From assembly GCF_001598335.1 (NCBI RefSeq), contig NZ_BCYT01000009.1, positions 1-64,000 of the forward strand: a DNA stretch of 64,000 nucleotides, written 5' to 3'. The notes under the pieces are model-generated. The model saw only the letters and a program-made list of their open reading frames with translations. It made no database searches and had not been told where the DNA came from. The stretch is from Sphingobium abikonense NBRC 16140. Lineage in GTDB: Bacteria > Pseudomonadota > Alphaproteobacteria > Sphingomonadales > Sphingomonadaceae. The position numbers and the translations under genes are program-made. This document shows positions 33,249 to 41,692 of the stretch, piece after piece. Position 1 is the stretch's first letter, and every line of letters starts with the position of its first letter.

Positions 33249-34289
33249 TCAGTTGGTGCGCGGCTTCAGGAAAGACGCGCGGCGATTGTCCTTGTCGAAA
33301 CGATAGACCATCTGGCTGCGATCCTGCACGGCCGGACTTGGCGCGGCGGCAGGTTCGGCATGGACGGTCTGCGGCGCATCGGGGATGCGGGTCGCGCCGT
33401 CGCGCTGGGCCAGCAGGAAGCGCGCGCGACGCATGCGCTTTGCCCGGGTGGTGAAGGGATTTTCCGGGCTGGGCGGCGCCGCGACCATGGCGGCGAGCGT
33501 CGCGTCGGATGCCGTCACCATCGCCGGGCGCGGCTGGAGCGCAGGCCGGGTAGTTGGCGCTGTGTCGACAGGTTCGGGAGCAATTGGGCTGGCCGTTGCT
33601 GTCGATACCATCGCCGGGGGTGAAACCGCGCTCTCATAGGTCGGGACGGCCATCGCCTCCCCCTCTTCCGGACGGCGACGACGCATCAGTGCCGCGCCAC
33701 CCAGGCCCAGCAGCAGCAGCGCACCGCCACCCATCGCCCAGAGGATCGCCTGATCGGTGCGGTCTGCCTGCGCTGTCGGTGCTGGGGGCATCAAGGGTTC
33801 AGCCGAACCGGGTGCCGCCTCTGCGGTCGCGCGATTGGCCGTCGGGCTTTCCGGCGCGGCAACGGGCGCGGCCGGTCTGTTGGCGGGCGATGTCACAGGC
33901 TGCGAGTCTGTGCTCGCAGCGGCAGTCTCCCGCGTCACGGTCGCCTGCTGTGTCACGCTGCGCTCGGCGGGGCGCCTCTCGGCCTGCTCGGCTTCGGCAG
34001 CGGCGCGTGCTTCGGCAATCCGCTGCTCGATCGGGGCGGTCTGCTGCACGACGGGCGCGCTTGGCTGGAAGACCGGGGTGGTTGGCGAGTCAGCGCTGAT
34101 TGCGGGCGACGTTGTCGCCGTCGGCGCCTGCGTCATGGCGGGCGGGGTGATGATGGTGGCGTCTGGCGTCATCGTGGGGGTCGATGCTGCCGGACCCATA
34201 TCCTGTGCCAGCACAGGGGTTGCGGTGAAGGCCAGAACAGCGGCAATCGCGGCCCTGGCGGGGCGGGGGGTGCGAATATGTCCAGTCAT
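33249..34289 (-). CDS. Hypothetical exported membrane protein, Pro/Thr/Ala-rich, 346 aa
   Basis: I do not recognise a family. A signal peptide (RAAIAAVLAFTATPVLA) is followed by about 150 residues of Thr/Pro/Ala-rich, probably disordered sequence with a short helix (IEQRIAEARAAAEAEQAERR). One membrane segment near residues 183-202 (ILWAMGGGALLLLGLGGAALM) ends in RRRRPEEG. The C-terminal 140 residues are again Pro/Ala-rich and close with YRFDKDNRRASFLKPRTN. The layout suggests a type I membrane protein with a low-complexity external part. Confidence 0.75.
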   Translation of the reverse strand: MTGHIRTPRPARAAIAAVLAFTATPVLAQDMGPAASTPTMTPDATIITPPAMTQAPTATTSPAISADSPTTPVFQPSAPVVQQTAPIEQRIAEARAAAEAEQAERRPAERSVTQQATVTRETAAASTDSQPVTSPANRPAAPVAAPESPTANRATAEAAPGSAEPLMPPAPTAQADRTDQAILWAMGGGALLLLGLGGAALMRRRRPEEGEAMAVPTYESAVSPPAMVSTATASPIAPEPVDTAPTTRPALQPRPAMVTASDATLAAMVAAPPSPENPFTTRAKRMRRARFLLAQRDGATRIPDAPQTVHAEPAAAPSPAVQDRSQMVYRFDKDNRRASFLKPRTN

Positions 34290-34455
34290 AGTGCATCATC
34301 AACCCGCCACCGGCCCGAATCTTTGCGTGCCATGGTCATTTCACGGATGAATCGAAATCACGACGCGACGAACGGAGAATCCTGAACAGATGTTCATAGT
34401 CAAACAGCCAAATAGCCTTCGTTAAATGAACCAATATTCATCTAAACGGAGTTAT

Positions 34456-34650
34456 TTACTCGACGTTGTCTTTGGATGACTCCCGAAACGCTCCCTTCAA
34501 CACGGCACTCTGTCGATCGTCTTCCTTCGCTTGCGTTGCGCGCTCGGCCTTTGTGCGGCCAAAGCGCGCGCGATTTTCGGCGGCCTGCGCCGCCTTGTCG
34601 GCGCGTTGCTTGCGCTTGCGCGCCTGCCGCAGATTGATGACAGTGCCCAT
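34456..34650 (-). CDS. DUF4169 family small protein, 64 aa
   Basis: The sequence MGTVINLRQARKRKQRADKAAQ, followed by AAENRARFGRTKAERATQ, is the hallmark of DUF4169, a short, basic, helical alphaproteobacterial family of unknown function. The frame runs on to 35310, but the rest is antisense to the LacI gene and is not real. The start is divergent from the LacI gene, 90 bases away. Confidence 0.85.
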   Translation of the reverse strand: MGTVINLRQARKRKQRADKAAQAAENRARFGRTKAERATQAKEDDRQSAVLKGAFRESSKDNVE

Positions 34651-34740
34651 CGCCCCACCATAGGGCCACGCGCCATGGCTTGCCAAGCGCGCCGGCAAGG
34701 GGGCATGACAGTCCCTCACCGCGCCACGAGCCAGGACCCC

Positions 34741-35730
34741 ATGACCAGCATTCACGACGTCGCCGCCCTCGCCAAAGTCTCGATCAAGACGGTGTCCCGC
34801 GTTGTCAACAAGGCGCCCAATGTCAGCGACGCGTTGCGGGACCGGGTGCAGGCAGCGATCGCGCAGCTGGGATATCGCCCCAATCAGTCGGCGCGGCGGC
34901 TGGCTGGCGGGCGGTCTTTCATGATCGCATTCCTCTATAATAATCCCGCACCCGGCTATGTCAGCCGCATCCAGATGGGCGCGGCGTGGCGGTGCCGGGA
35001 CTTGGGCTATCATCTGGTGGTCGAACCGCTGTCGCCCGGCGGAGAGGAACGGTTCGACGTGCTCGACCGGCTGGTCGCGGCGCTGCGGCCCGATGGCGTG
35101 CTGCTGGTGCCACCACTGGCCGACGATCAGGCATTGCTCGACAAGCTGACGCAGATGCAGCTGCCCTGCGCGCGCATTGCCGGTTCCGCGCCCTCGCCCA
35201 GCTTCACCATATCGACGCCCGAACAGGCGGCTGGCCGGATGGTCGCGGATCATCTGACCGGGCTTGGCCATCGCCGCATCGGCGTCATCACCCCGCCCCC
35301 GAGCCACCATGCCGCGCTGCGCCGCGTGGATGGCTTTCGCGAGGGACTGGAAGCGGCGGGCATCGCGGCGGAGGAGGCGTTATTCGTGCCCGGTCGCTTC
35401 GATTTCGCGTCCGGCATCGCGGCGGGCGAAACCTTGCTGGCGCTTCCCGATCCGCCGAGCGCCATCTTCGCCACCAATGACGACATGGCGCTGGGCGTGC
35501 TGACGCTGGCGCACCGGATCGGATTGCGCGTGCCAGAGGATCTGTCCGTCACCGGCTTTGACGATACATCGGCGAGCCTCACATCCTGGCCCCCGCTCAC
35601 CACCGTGCGCCAGCCGCTGGAAGATATGGGCCGCGCCGTCATCGACGCGCTGGCCCAAGGCGCGCAGGGCACGCCTGAATTCACCTTCACCCTGATCGAA
35701 CGCGGCAGTTCCGGCCCGCCGGCAGCGTGA
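34741..35730 (+). CDS. LacI/GalR family transcriptional regulator, 329 aa
   Basis: The N-terminal helix-turn-helix reads TSIHDVAALAKVSIKTVSRVVNKAPNVSDALRDRV. The hinge helix has NQSARRLAGGRS, followed by a periplasmic-binding-protein-like domain with GVITPPPSHHAALRRVDGFREGL, AIFATNDDMALGVL and VTGFDDTSASLTSWPPLTTVRQPLEDMG. Such proteins repress sugar-use genes. No sugar gene adjoins it. The GH35 gene 7 kb away has a LacI-type operator and is the only visible candidate target. ATG 34741 fits the family; ATG 34705 would add 12 residues. Confidence 0.93.
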   Translation: MTSIHDVAALAKVSIKTVSRVVNKAPNVSDALRDRVQAAIAQLGYRPNQSARRLAGGRSFMIAFLYNNPAPGYVSRIQMGAAWRCRDLGYHLVVEPLSPGGEERFDVLDRLVAALRPDGVLLVPPLADDQALLDKLTQMQLPCARIAGSAPSPSFTISTPEQAAGRMVADHLTGLGHRRIGVITPPPSHHAALRRVDGFREGLEAAGIAAEEALFVPGRFDFASGIAAGETLLALPDPPSAIFATNDDMALGVLTLAHRIGLRVPEDLSVTGFDDTSASLTSWPPLTTVRQPLEDMGRAVIDALAQGAQGTPEFTFTLIERGSSGPPAA

Positions 35731-35751
35731 GGAATGATGCGCGGAAATGCG

Positions 35752-35825
35752 TGGAGCGGGTAGCGGGGATCGAACCCGCATCACAAGCTTGGAAGGCTAG
35801 TGCTCTACCATTGAGCTATACCCGC
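35752..35825 (-). tRNA. tRNA-Gly, anticodon UCC
   Basis: The acceptor stem GCGGGTA/TACCCGC, D arm with AGCTCAATGGTAGAGC, anticodon loop CTTCCAA and T arm with GGTTCGATCC are all intact. The CCA end is encoded (35752-35754). Confidence 0.97.
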
Positions 35826-35938
35826 CCGGCAGAGGAGCGCCCTGCCATCATCGCGGGGGATTCGTCAAGCGGGCTTAACGCGATGGGCGCGAGAAGATGG
35901 CGCTTACGCACCGACGCCATTTCCTCTATCACCGGCGC

Positions 35939-36856
35939 ATGAGCAGCCCATCCCTGCGCCAACTCGACATTTTCGCGCAGATGGCGGCGGCGGGCAGCGT
36001 GGCGCGCTGTGCCGAGGATATGGGCCTGACGCCGGCGCAGGTGCTGGATGGGATCGCGGCGCTGGAGATGCGGCTGGGCTATCGGCTGTTCGACGATCCG
36101 GGCGGCGCGGCGCGGCTGACGCCGGCAGGGCGCAAGACCGCGCAGGCGATGATGCAACTGGGCGGCGACGACGCGCCAGCCGTCGTCAATGCAGCGGATA
36201 CCGATATTGCGCCGGCGCAGGCGGCGCCATCCGCACCGCCGCGCGACGCGATCATGCTGGCCGCGCCGGCGCCGATCTTCGGCCATTTCCAGGATGCGCT
36301 CGCCGCGTTCGAGGCGGCCAATGACGATATCGCCATCAGCATCGACCTGCATATGCATAGCGCGGACGATGCGGCGGCGGCGCTGGCGGCCGGACGGGCC
36401 GACATCGCCTATTTCTACGCGCTCGAGGCCCCTGCCTCGCCCCCGTCGCGCTATGGCTGGTCCGAGCCGCTCAACCTCTATGCCGGGAGCGGCCATCCTC
36501 TCTCGCGCGCGGACATGGTGGGCCGCAGCGACCTCGCCGCAACGCCGCTGCTGGCGATGGAGCGTCATAACGGGATGCGCATCATCGCCGAGGCGGCGCT
36601 CGCGCGCGGGCGCGCTTCTTTTCCGATGACGGCGCTGGAAAGCGATAATATGCTGGAGATCGTCGACGCGCTGCGCGACGGCGTCGGCTGCTTTGCCGCC
36701 TTTGGCCCTCTGGCGCGTGACCTGGGCCGGATGAGCGGCATCCGGCGGCTGGCGCTGGATGTGCCCCTGCCCGCCATCGAAATCCGTCAGGCGACCGCCC
36801 CGCACCTAGAGAATAAACCGGCGGCGCAGGCGCTGGCCGACTATCTGTTCCTGTAG
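35939..36856 (+). CDS. LysR-like transcriptional regulator, 305 aa
   Basis: The N-terminal winged helix matches LysR proteins: LRQLDIFAQMAAAGSVARCAEDMGLTPAQVLDGIAALEMRLGYRLF and LTPAGRKTAQAM. It differs from most in an Ala/Asp-rich linker around residues 85-105. The second half resembles the LysR effector domain, reading MLAAPAPIFGHFQDALAAFEAANDDIAISIDLHM. The TonB receptor gene starts 114 bases downstream in the same direction and may be its target. The start is ATG 35939, giving the standard N-terminus; the frame to 35897 is unsupported. Confidence 0.85.
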   Translation: MSSPSLRQLDIFAQMAAAGSVARCAEDMGLTPAQVLDGIAALEMRLGYRLFDDPGGAARLTPAGRKTAQAMMQLGGDDAPAVVNAADTDIAPAQAAPSAPPRDAIMLAAPAPIFGHFQDALAAFEAANDDIAISIDLHMHSADDAAAALAAGRADIAYFYALEAPASPPSRYGWSEPLNLYAGSGHPLSRADMVGRSDLAATPLLAMERHNGMRIIAEAALARGRASFPMTALESDNMLEIVDALRDGVGCFAAFGPLARDLGRMSGIRRLALDVPLPAIEIRQATAPHLENKPAAQALADYLFL

Positions 36857-36906
36857 CGCCTTTGCCCGATTTCGCCGCGCCGCAACATATTTGCGACAAA
36901 TGCACT

Positions 36907-36921
36907 TGATACGATGTATCA
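36907..36921. promoter_or_regulatory. Palindromic operator candidate before a TonB receptor
   Basis: TGATAC-GAT-GTATCA is a perfect 6+3+6 inverted repeat 50 bases upstream of the receptor start. Its placement suits a repressor site. It does not match the usual Zur or Fur boxes closely enough to name the regulator. Confidence 0.5.
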
Positions 36922-36970
36922 TCCCGGATAGAGGGTCGGCTTCAGACCATAATCAAAGGGTTGATCCTGC

Positions 36971-39091
36971 ATGTCCCGCCTTTCGATGCTGCGCGCCGGT
37001 TGCGCTCTCCCGCTGCTGTGCCTTTCCATCCCCGGCCTTGCCCAGAGCGCGCCAGCGGCCGATGCGCCGCAGGATGGCAGTTATCATGACCAGCGCGCCG
37101 ACATCGTCGTCACCGCGCTGATCCCGCGCCGTCAGGGCGACATATTGTCTGGCACCAGCGTGCTGACCGGGGAAAAGCTGACCCGCGAACTGCGCCCCAG
37201 CATCGGCGAAACGCTGGCGCGGCAGCCCGGCGTGTCGGCGACATCCTTTGGCCCCAGCGCGTCGCGCCCCATCCTGCGCGGTTTTCAGGGCGAGCGCGTG
37301 CGCATCCTGACCGACGGGATCGGCAGCTTCGACGTGTCGAACACATCAGTCGACCATGCCGTTGCGATCAATCCGCTGACCGCCGATCGCATCGAAATCC
37401 TGCGCGGCCCCTCTGCGCTGCTCTACGGATCGTCGGCGATCGGCGGCGTCGTCAATGTGATCGACAGCCGCATCCCGCGCCGGGTGCCCGACGAACCGGT
37501 GCATATCGACGCGATCGGCACCTATGGCAGCGCCGCCAATGAACGCACGGGCGCGGGCGAAATCGAAGTGCCACTGGCCGACAAGTTCGTGGTTCACCTG
37601 GACGGCACCTATAGCAAGACCGGCGATCTCGACACCGGCAGCTATATCCTGACGCCCGCGCTGCGCGCGCAGGCGGCGGCGAGCGGAGACGCGGAGATTG
37701 CCGACCTTGCGAACCTCAAAGGCAAGCTGCCCAACAGCGCGGGGCGCGTCTGGGAAGTGGCCGGCGGCGCGGCCTATATCGACGATGGCGGCAATCTGGG
37801 CGTGTCCTTTGCCCATAGCGACAATTTCTATGGCGTGCCGGTACGCTATGCGCTCAACCCCGATGGCGAAGCGGAGGAAGTGCGGCTCCGCATGAAGCAG
37901 GATCGCGTCGACCTGCGCGGCGAGGTCGCGGTCAATGGCGGCTTCCTCGACAGCATCCGCCTGCGCGCGGGCTATGCCGATTATCAGCATCAGGAAATCG
38001 AGGATACGGGCGAGGTCGGCACGACCTTCTACAACCAGTCGATGGAAAGCCGGCTGGAGTTCGTGCAGTCCAAGCGCGGCGGATGGGACGGCGCGTTTGG
38101 CGCGCAATTCTTCACCCGCCGATTCGAGGTAGAGGGCGAGGAGAAGTTCCTGCCCAAGAATGAAACCAACCAGATTGGCTTCTTCACGCTGCAATCGTTG
38201 GACCTGGGCAACACCCGGCTGGAGGGCGGCGCGCGTTTCGAACATACCGATGTCAGCGCCGATGCCGACGATACGCTGTTTTTCGACGGCCGCCGTCGCA
38301 GCTTTGATGCGCTGTCCGGCTCGATCGGCATCAGCCAGGCGATCATGTCCGGCTGGCGCATCGGCCTCAACGCATCGCGCAGCGAACGCGCGCCGTCGGC
38401 CGAAGAATTGTTTGCGCGCGGCAATCATGCCGGTACACAGGCATTCGAACTGGGCGATCCTGATTTCGGCAAGGAAAAAAGCTGGGGCCTGGAAGGCACT
38501 CTGCGCGGATCGGGCGAAGGCTACAGCTTCAGCCTGGCGGCCTATCATAACTGGTTCAGTGGCTATATCTATGAAAGCGTCGCCGCCGACAGCGTCTGCC
38601 AGGCGGTCAATGGCGGCGAGGATCTGGAATTTCCCTGCTACGCCTTCAACCAGGCCGACGCCCGCTATTACGGGTTCGAGGCCGAAGCGTCGGTCAAGCT
38701 GGCGCAACTGGGCGGCTATGCGATCAATGTCGATGGCGTTGCCGACTATGTCCGCGCCACCATCAAGGGCAATGGCCCCGCGCCGCGCATTCCCCCGCTC
38801 CGTCTGCTGGGCGGGCTGGAAGCGCAGGGCGATCGGCTGTCCGCCCGCGCCGAAGTCGAGCATGTGTTCGATCAGGACCGGGTCACGACGTTCGAAACCC
38901 CGACCGACGGCTATACGATGGTCAACGCATCGCTGTCATTCAAGCCGCTGCCGGGCAATGACCGCACCACGCTGATGCTGTCGGCCAACAATATCTTTGA
39001 CGTGGAGGCCCGGCGCCACGCCAGCTTCCTCAAAGATTACGCGCCGCTGGCCGGCCGCGACATCCGCGTGACGGCGCGCTTCTCGCTGTAA
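36971..39091 (+). CDS. TonB-dependent receptor, ZnuD-like, 706 aa
   Basis: A signal peptide (LRAGCALPLLCLSIPGLAQS) leads to a plug domain with GDILSGTSVLTGEKLTREL, GETLARQPGVSATSFGPSAS, PILRGFQGERVRILTDGIG and IEILRGPSALLYGSSAIGGVVNVID. The barrel ends in DIRVTARFSL. The pattern of the plug (VSATSFGPSASRP) and the overall length recall the ZnuD/zinc-type receptors, but a catecholate or other ligand remains possible. No TonB box binding partner or ABC transporter adjoins it. A palindrome in the promoter suggests metal- or ligand-dependent repression. Confidence 0.93.
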   Translation: MSRLSMLRAGCALPLLCLSIPGLAQSAPAADAPQDGSYHDQRADIVVTALIPRRQGDILSGTSVLTGEKLTRELRPSIGETLARQPGVSATSFGPSASRPILRGFQGERVRILTDGIGSFDVSNTSVDHAVAINPLTADRIEILRGPSALLYGSSAIGGVVNVIDSRIPRRVPDEPVHIDAIGTYGSAANERTGAGEIEVPLADKFVVHLDGTYSKTGDLDTGSYILTPALRAQAAASGDAEIADLANLKGKLPNSAGRVWEVAGGAAYIDDGGNLGVSFAHSDNFYGVPVRYALNPDGEAEEVRLRMKQDRVDLRGEVAVNGGFLDSIRLRAGYADYQHQEIEDTGEVGTTFYNQSMESRLEFVQSKRGGWDGAFGAQFFTRRFEVEGEEKFLPKNETNQIGFFTLQSLDLGNTRLEGGARFEHTDVSADADDTLFFDGRRRSFDALSGSIGISQAIMSGWRIGLNASRSERAPSAEELFARGNHAGTQAFELGDPDFGKEKSWGLEGTLRGSGEGYSFSLAAYHNWFSGYIYESVAADSVCQAVNGGEDLEFPCYAFNQADARYYGFEAEASVKLAQLGGYAINVDGVADYVRATIKGNGPAPRIPPLRLLGGLEAQGDRLSARAEVEHVFDQDRVTTFETPTDGYTMVNASLSFKPLPGNDRTTLMLSANNIFDVEARRHASFLKDYAPLAGRDIRVTARFSL

Positions 39092-39104
39092 GGCACTGAC
39101 ATAG

Positions 39105-39130
39105 GGAGCCGGGGCAGACGTCCCGGCTCC
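39105..39130. terminator. Hairpin behind the TonB receptor
   Basis: GGAGCCGGG faces CCCGGCTCC over eight bases, 14 bases after the stop codon. It lacks a T-run, so termination efficiency is uncertain. Confidence 0.6.
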
Positions 39131-39164
39131 GCCGGCCGATTGCGCATTATGACGTTTATGTTAC

Positions 39165-40289
39165 ATGCGTTTAATGCGCCAGATCGCCGCCCTGCCCTAT
39201 ACGACCGCCGCCGACGGGTCGATGCAGATCCTGCTCATCACCTCGCGCGACACCGGCCGTTGGGTGATTCCCAAGGGCAACCGGATGAAGGGGCTGGCCG
39301 GCCATCGCGCCGCCGAACTGGAGGCTTTCGAGGAAGCGGGGATTCAGGGCATCGCCTGCCCTGCCCGCATCGGTCGCTATCGCTATGACAAGCGCCGCCG
39401 CAAGGGCGGATCGCGCGAGGCTATGGTCGATGTATTCCCCCTCGCCGTCACGCGCCACCTGCCGCAATGGCCCGAACAGGGACAGCGCGAACTGCGATGG
39501 TTCCCGCTTGCCGAGGCGGCGAAAGCGGTGGACGAGCCGGACCTGCAATCGATCATCGCGCGCTTCCGCGAACCACCCGCCGATCCGGGCTGGTTCTTTC
39601 GCATCCTGATCGCTATGCGCGACCGGCAGAATGAAAGGACAGGTCTATTGCGCTGGTTCCACGCGCTGATGCCCAAGCAGGGTCGCTTCTTCGAACAGTT
39701 TGAGGATCATGCCACGACATTGGTCGCGGGCGCGGACGCGCTCGCCCGGCTGATGCAGGGGGGCCCGGACATGGCCACCCATATCCGCACCATCTCCGAT
39801 CAGGAGCATGTCGCCGACGACATCATCCGCGACGTGCTGAAGGATGTGCGCCGCATCTTCGTCACCCCCTTTGACCGGAGCGCGATCACCGACCTCATCG
39901 GTGTGATGGACGACGCGATCGACCAGATGAACCAGACCGCCAAGGCGGTCGCGCTGTATGAGGTAACGACATTTCCGCCGCAGATGCAGGATATGAGCGC
40001 GCTGATCGTCGAATGCGCGCGCATCACGGAAGAAGCGATTCCGCTGCTGCGATCGCTCAACCTCAATGCCGCGCGGCTGCATGACCTGACCGAGAGGCTG
40101 GTCAAGCTGGAAGGCCATGCCGACATATTGCATGAAGACGGGCTGAAACTGCTCTATGCGCAGGCCCGCGAAGGCAATCCGATGGACTTCATCGTCGGCC
40201 GGGAAATCTACAGCCATCTGGAAAAGGTGACCGACCGGTTCGAGGATGTCGCCAATGAGATTTCCGGCCTGGTCATCGACCACGCCTGA
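39165..40289 (+). CDS. Nudix hydrolase fused to DUF47 (PhoU-like) domain, 374 aa
   Basis: Residues 1-150 form a Nudix domain related to diphosphoinositol polyphosphate/ApnA hydrolases (WVIPKGNRMKGLAG, then ELEAFEEAGI). The metal-binding Glu residues of the Nudix box are kept, but the box Arg (R of REUXEEXGU) is Leu and the earlier box Glu is Leu. Residues 160-374 form a DUF47/PhoU-like helical domain (WFHALMPKQGRFFEQFEDH). An internal AAAGGA and in-frame TTG at 39648 could start the DUF47 part alone. The Pit transporter gene follows after 15 bases. No SD is seen at ATG 39165 or ATG 39174. Role inferred: control of phosphate uptake. Confidence 0.9.
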   Translation: MRLMRQIAALPYTTAADGSMQILLITSRDTGRWVIPKGNRMKGLAGHRAAELEAFEEAGIQGIACPARIGRYRYDKRRRKGGSREAMVDVFPLAVTRHLPQWPEQGQRELRWFPLAEAAKAVDEPDLQSIIARFREPPADPGWFFRILIAMRDRQNERTGLLRWFHALMPKQGRFFEQFEDHATTLVAGADALARLMQGGPDMATHIRTISDQEHVADDIIRDVLKDVRRIFVTPFDRSAITDLIGVMDDAIDQMNQTAKAVALYEVTTFPPQMQDMSALIVECARITEEAIPLLRSLNLNAARLHDLTERLVKLEGHADILHEDGLKLLYAQAREGNPMDFIVGREIYSHLEKVTDRFEDVANEISGLVIDHA

Positions 40290-40304
40290 TCCCGCGCCCC
40301 CGTC

Positions 40305-41303
40305 ATGGACCCCATCGCCCTTCCCCTGCTGATCGCGCTGGTCGGCGTCGCCCTGCTGTTCGATTTCCTGAACGGGCTGCACGACGCCGCCAACTCGATC
40401 GCGACCATCGTGTCGACCCGCGTTCTCAAGCCGCAATATGCAGTCGCCTGGGCGGCCTTCTTCAACTTCATCGCCTTCCTCTTTTTCGGCCTGCATGTCG
40501 CGACCACGGTGGGCAAGGGCATTGTCGACGCCAGCATCATCGACCCGCAGGTGATTTTCGGTGCGCTGATGGGGGCGATCAGCTGGAACCTTATCACCTG
40601 GGGGCTGGGCATTCCGTCCTCGTCCAGCCATGCGCTGATCGGTGGATTGCTGGGCGCGGGCGTATCCAAGGCGGGCCTGCCCGCCGTGGTGTGGAGCGGC
40701 GTGTTCAAGACCAGCGTCGCCATCGTCCTGTCGCCGGCGGTCGGCCTGTTCCTGGCGCTGATGCTGGTGCTGGTGGTGAGCTGGATATTCCGCCGCTTCA
40801 CGCCGCAGGGCGCGGACCGGGTCTTCCGCAAGCTGCAACTGGTGTCCGCCTCGCTCTATTCGCTGGGCCATGGCGGCAATGACGCGCAGAAGACGATGGG
40901 GATCATCGCGGTGCTGCTCTATTCGCAGGGTATGCTGGGCGGCACCTTCTATGTGCCCTTCTGGGTGATCCTGTCCTGCCAGGCGGCGATGGGCCTGGGC
41001 ACATTGCTCGGCGGGTGGAAGATCGTCCACACCATGGGGTCGAAGATCACGCGCCTGACGCCGGCGCAGGGTTTCTGCGCGGAAACCGGCGGGGCGATCA
41101 CCCTGTTCATGGCGACCCATCTGGGCGTTCCGGTGTCGACCACCCATACCATCACCGGCGCGATCGTCGGGGTGGGCGCGTCGCGCCGCTTGTCGGCCGT
41201 GCGCTGGAACATCGCATCGCGCATCGTCGTCGCCTGGGTCGTCACCCTGCCCGCCGCCGCGGCGATCGGCGCGCTGTTCTACGGGCTGACGCAGCTGTTC
41301 TAA
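40305..41303 (+). CDS. pit: Low-affinity inorganic phosphate transporter, Pit family, 332 aa
   Basis: PiT-family carriers move metal-phosphate with protons or sodium. The two inverted-repeat signatures are present: LFDFLNGLHDAANSIATIVSTRVL near the start, and LYSLGHGGNDAQKTMGIIAVLL with PVSTTHTITGAIVGVG in the second half. About ten membrane segments are visible. Its start lies 15 bases after the Nudix-DUF47 stop. In S. meliloti and others a DUF47 protein precedes Pit in the same way (orfA-pit), so co-function is well supported. A hairpin terminator follows. Confidence 0.96.
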   Translation: MDPIALPLLIALVGVALLFDFLNGLHDAANSIATIVSTRVLKPQYAVAWAAFFNFIAFLFFGLHVATTVGKGIVDASIIDPQVIFGALMGAISWNLITWGLGIPSSSSHALIGGLLGAGVSKAGLPAVVWSGVFKTSVAIVLSPAVGLFLALMLVLVVSWIFRRFTPQGADRVFRKLQLVSASLYSLGHGGNDAQKTMGIIAVLLYSQGMLGGTFYVPFWVILSCQAAMGLGTLLGGWKIVHTMGSKITRLTPAQGFCAETGGAITLFMATHLGVPVSTTHTITGAIVGVGASRRLSAVRWNIASRIVVAWVVTLPAAAAIGALFYGLTQLF

Positions 41304-41312
41304 AAATGTTGA

Positions 41313-41339
41313 GGGCGCGGTCGGTTGCCCGCCGCGCCC
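41313..41339. terminator. Hairpin between the convergent pit and 61-aa genes
   Basis: GGGCGCGG pairs with CCGCGCCC over an 11-base loop. It is followed by TTCCCTC on the plus strand and by CAACATTTTT on the minus strand, so it may serve both genes. Confidence 0.7.
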
Positions 41340-41361
41340 TTCCCTCTCCTGTGGCGATAAG

Positions 41362-41547
41362 TCAGGCAACACGGCCCAGCCGGTGATAGAGATTGGCATA
41401 TTTGACCGATTCCGGCTGGTCCTGCACTTCGCGCAGATAATGGGCGATCGCGGTGCGGATGAGGCTGAAATCCTCCTGGCTGAACACCGCGCGCGAACGG
41501 GCGGGCTGGGGATGGCCGTGGGTCGGTTCGATCGTCTGCGCCTGCAT
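41362..41547 (-). CDS. Small soluble protein, 61 aa
   Basis: I do not recognise a family name. The product starts MQAQTIEPTHGHPQPARSR and ends in a helical part (SQEDFSLIRTAIAHYLREV and ESVKYANLYHRLGRVA). It has no membrane segment. AAGGAA lies upstream of ATG 41547, at rather long spacing. It is divergent from the ScfR-type regulator, and the 145 bases between them hold the regulator's operator, so the regulator may control it too. Confidence 0.65.
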   Translation of the reverse strand: MQAQTIEPTHGHPQPARSRAVFSQEDFSLIRTAIAHYLREVQDQPESVKYANLYHRLGRVA

Positions 41548-41657
41548 GAGCCTGTTTCCTTGTGTGACACCCCGAAGCAGCGGGGCCATGGACAGCGATG
41601 TAGACAGGAGCGCGAGCGCGAAACAGGCCGATGAGTGGCCGGAAGTCACAATCCATA

Positions 41658-41692
41658 TTGGTCATATTGTCAAGTCATGACATAGTGACTGC
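41658..41692 (+). promoter_or_regulatory. Promoter and double inverted-repeat operator of the ScfR-type gene
   Basis: The dyad GTCA-N3-TGTCA-N5-TGACA-N3-TGAC spans 41661-41689 and is symmetrical around 41675. TTGGTC (41658-41663) and CATAGT (41681-41686) with a 17-base spacer are a possible promoter under it. Transcription would start at about 41693, which is the A of the ATG. No SD precedes that ATG, so the mRNA may be leaderless. Confidence 0.6.
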
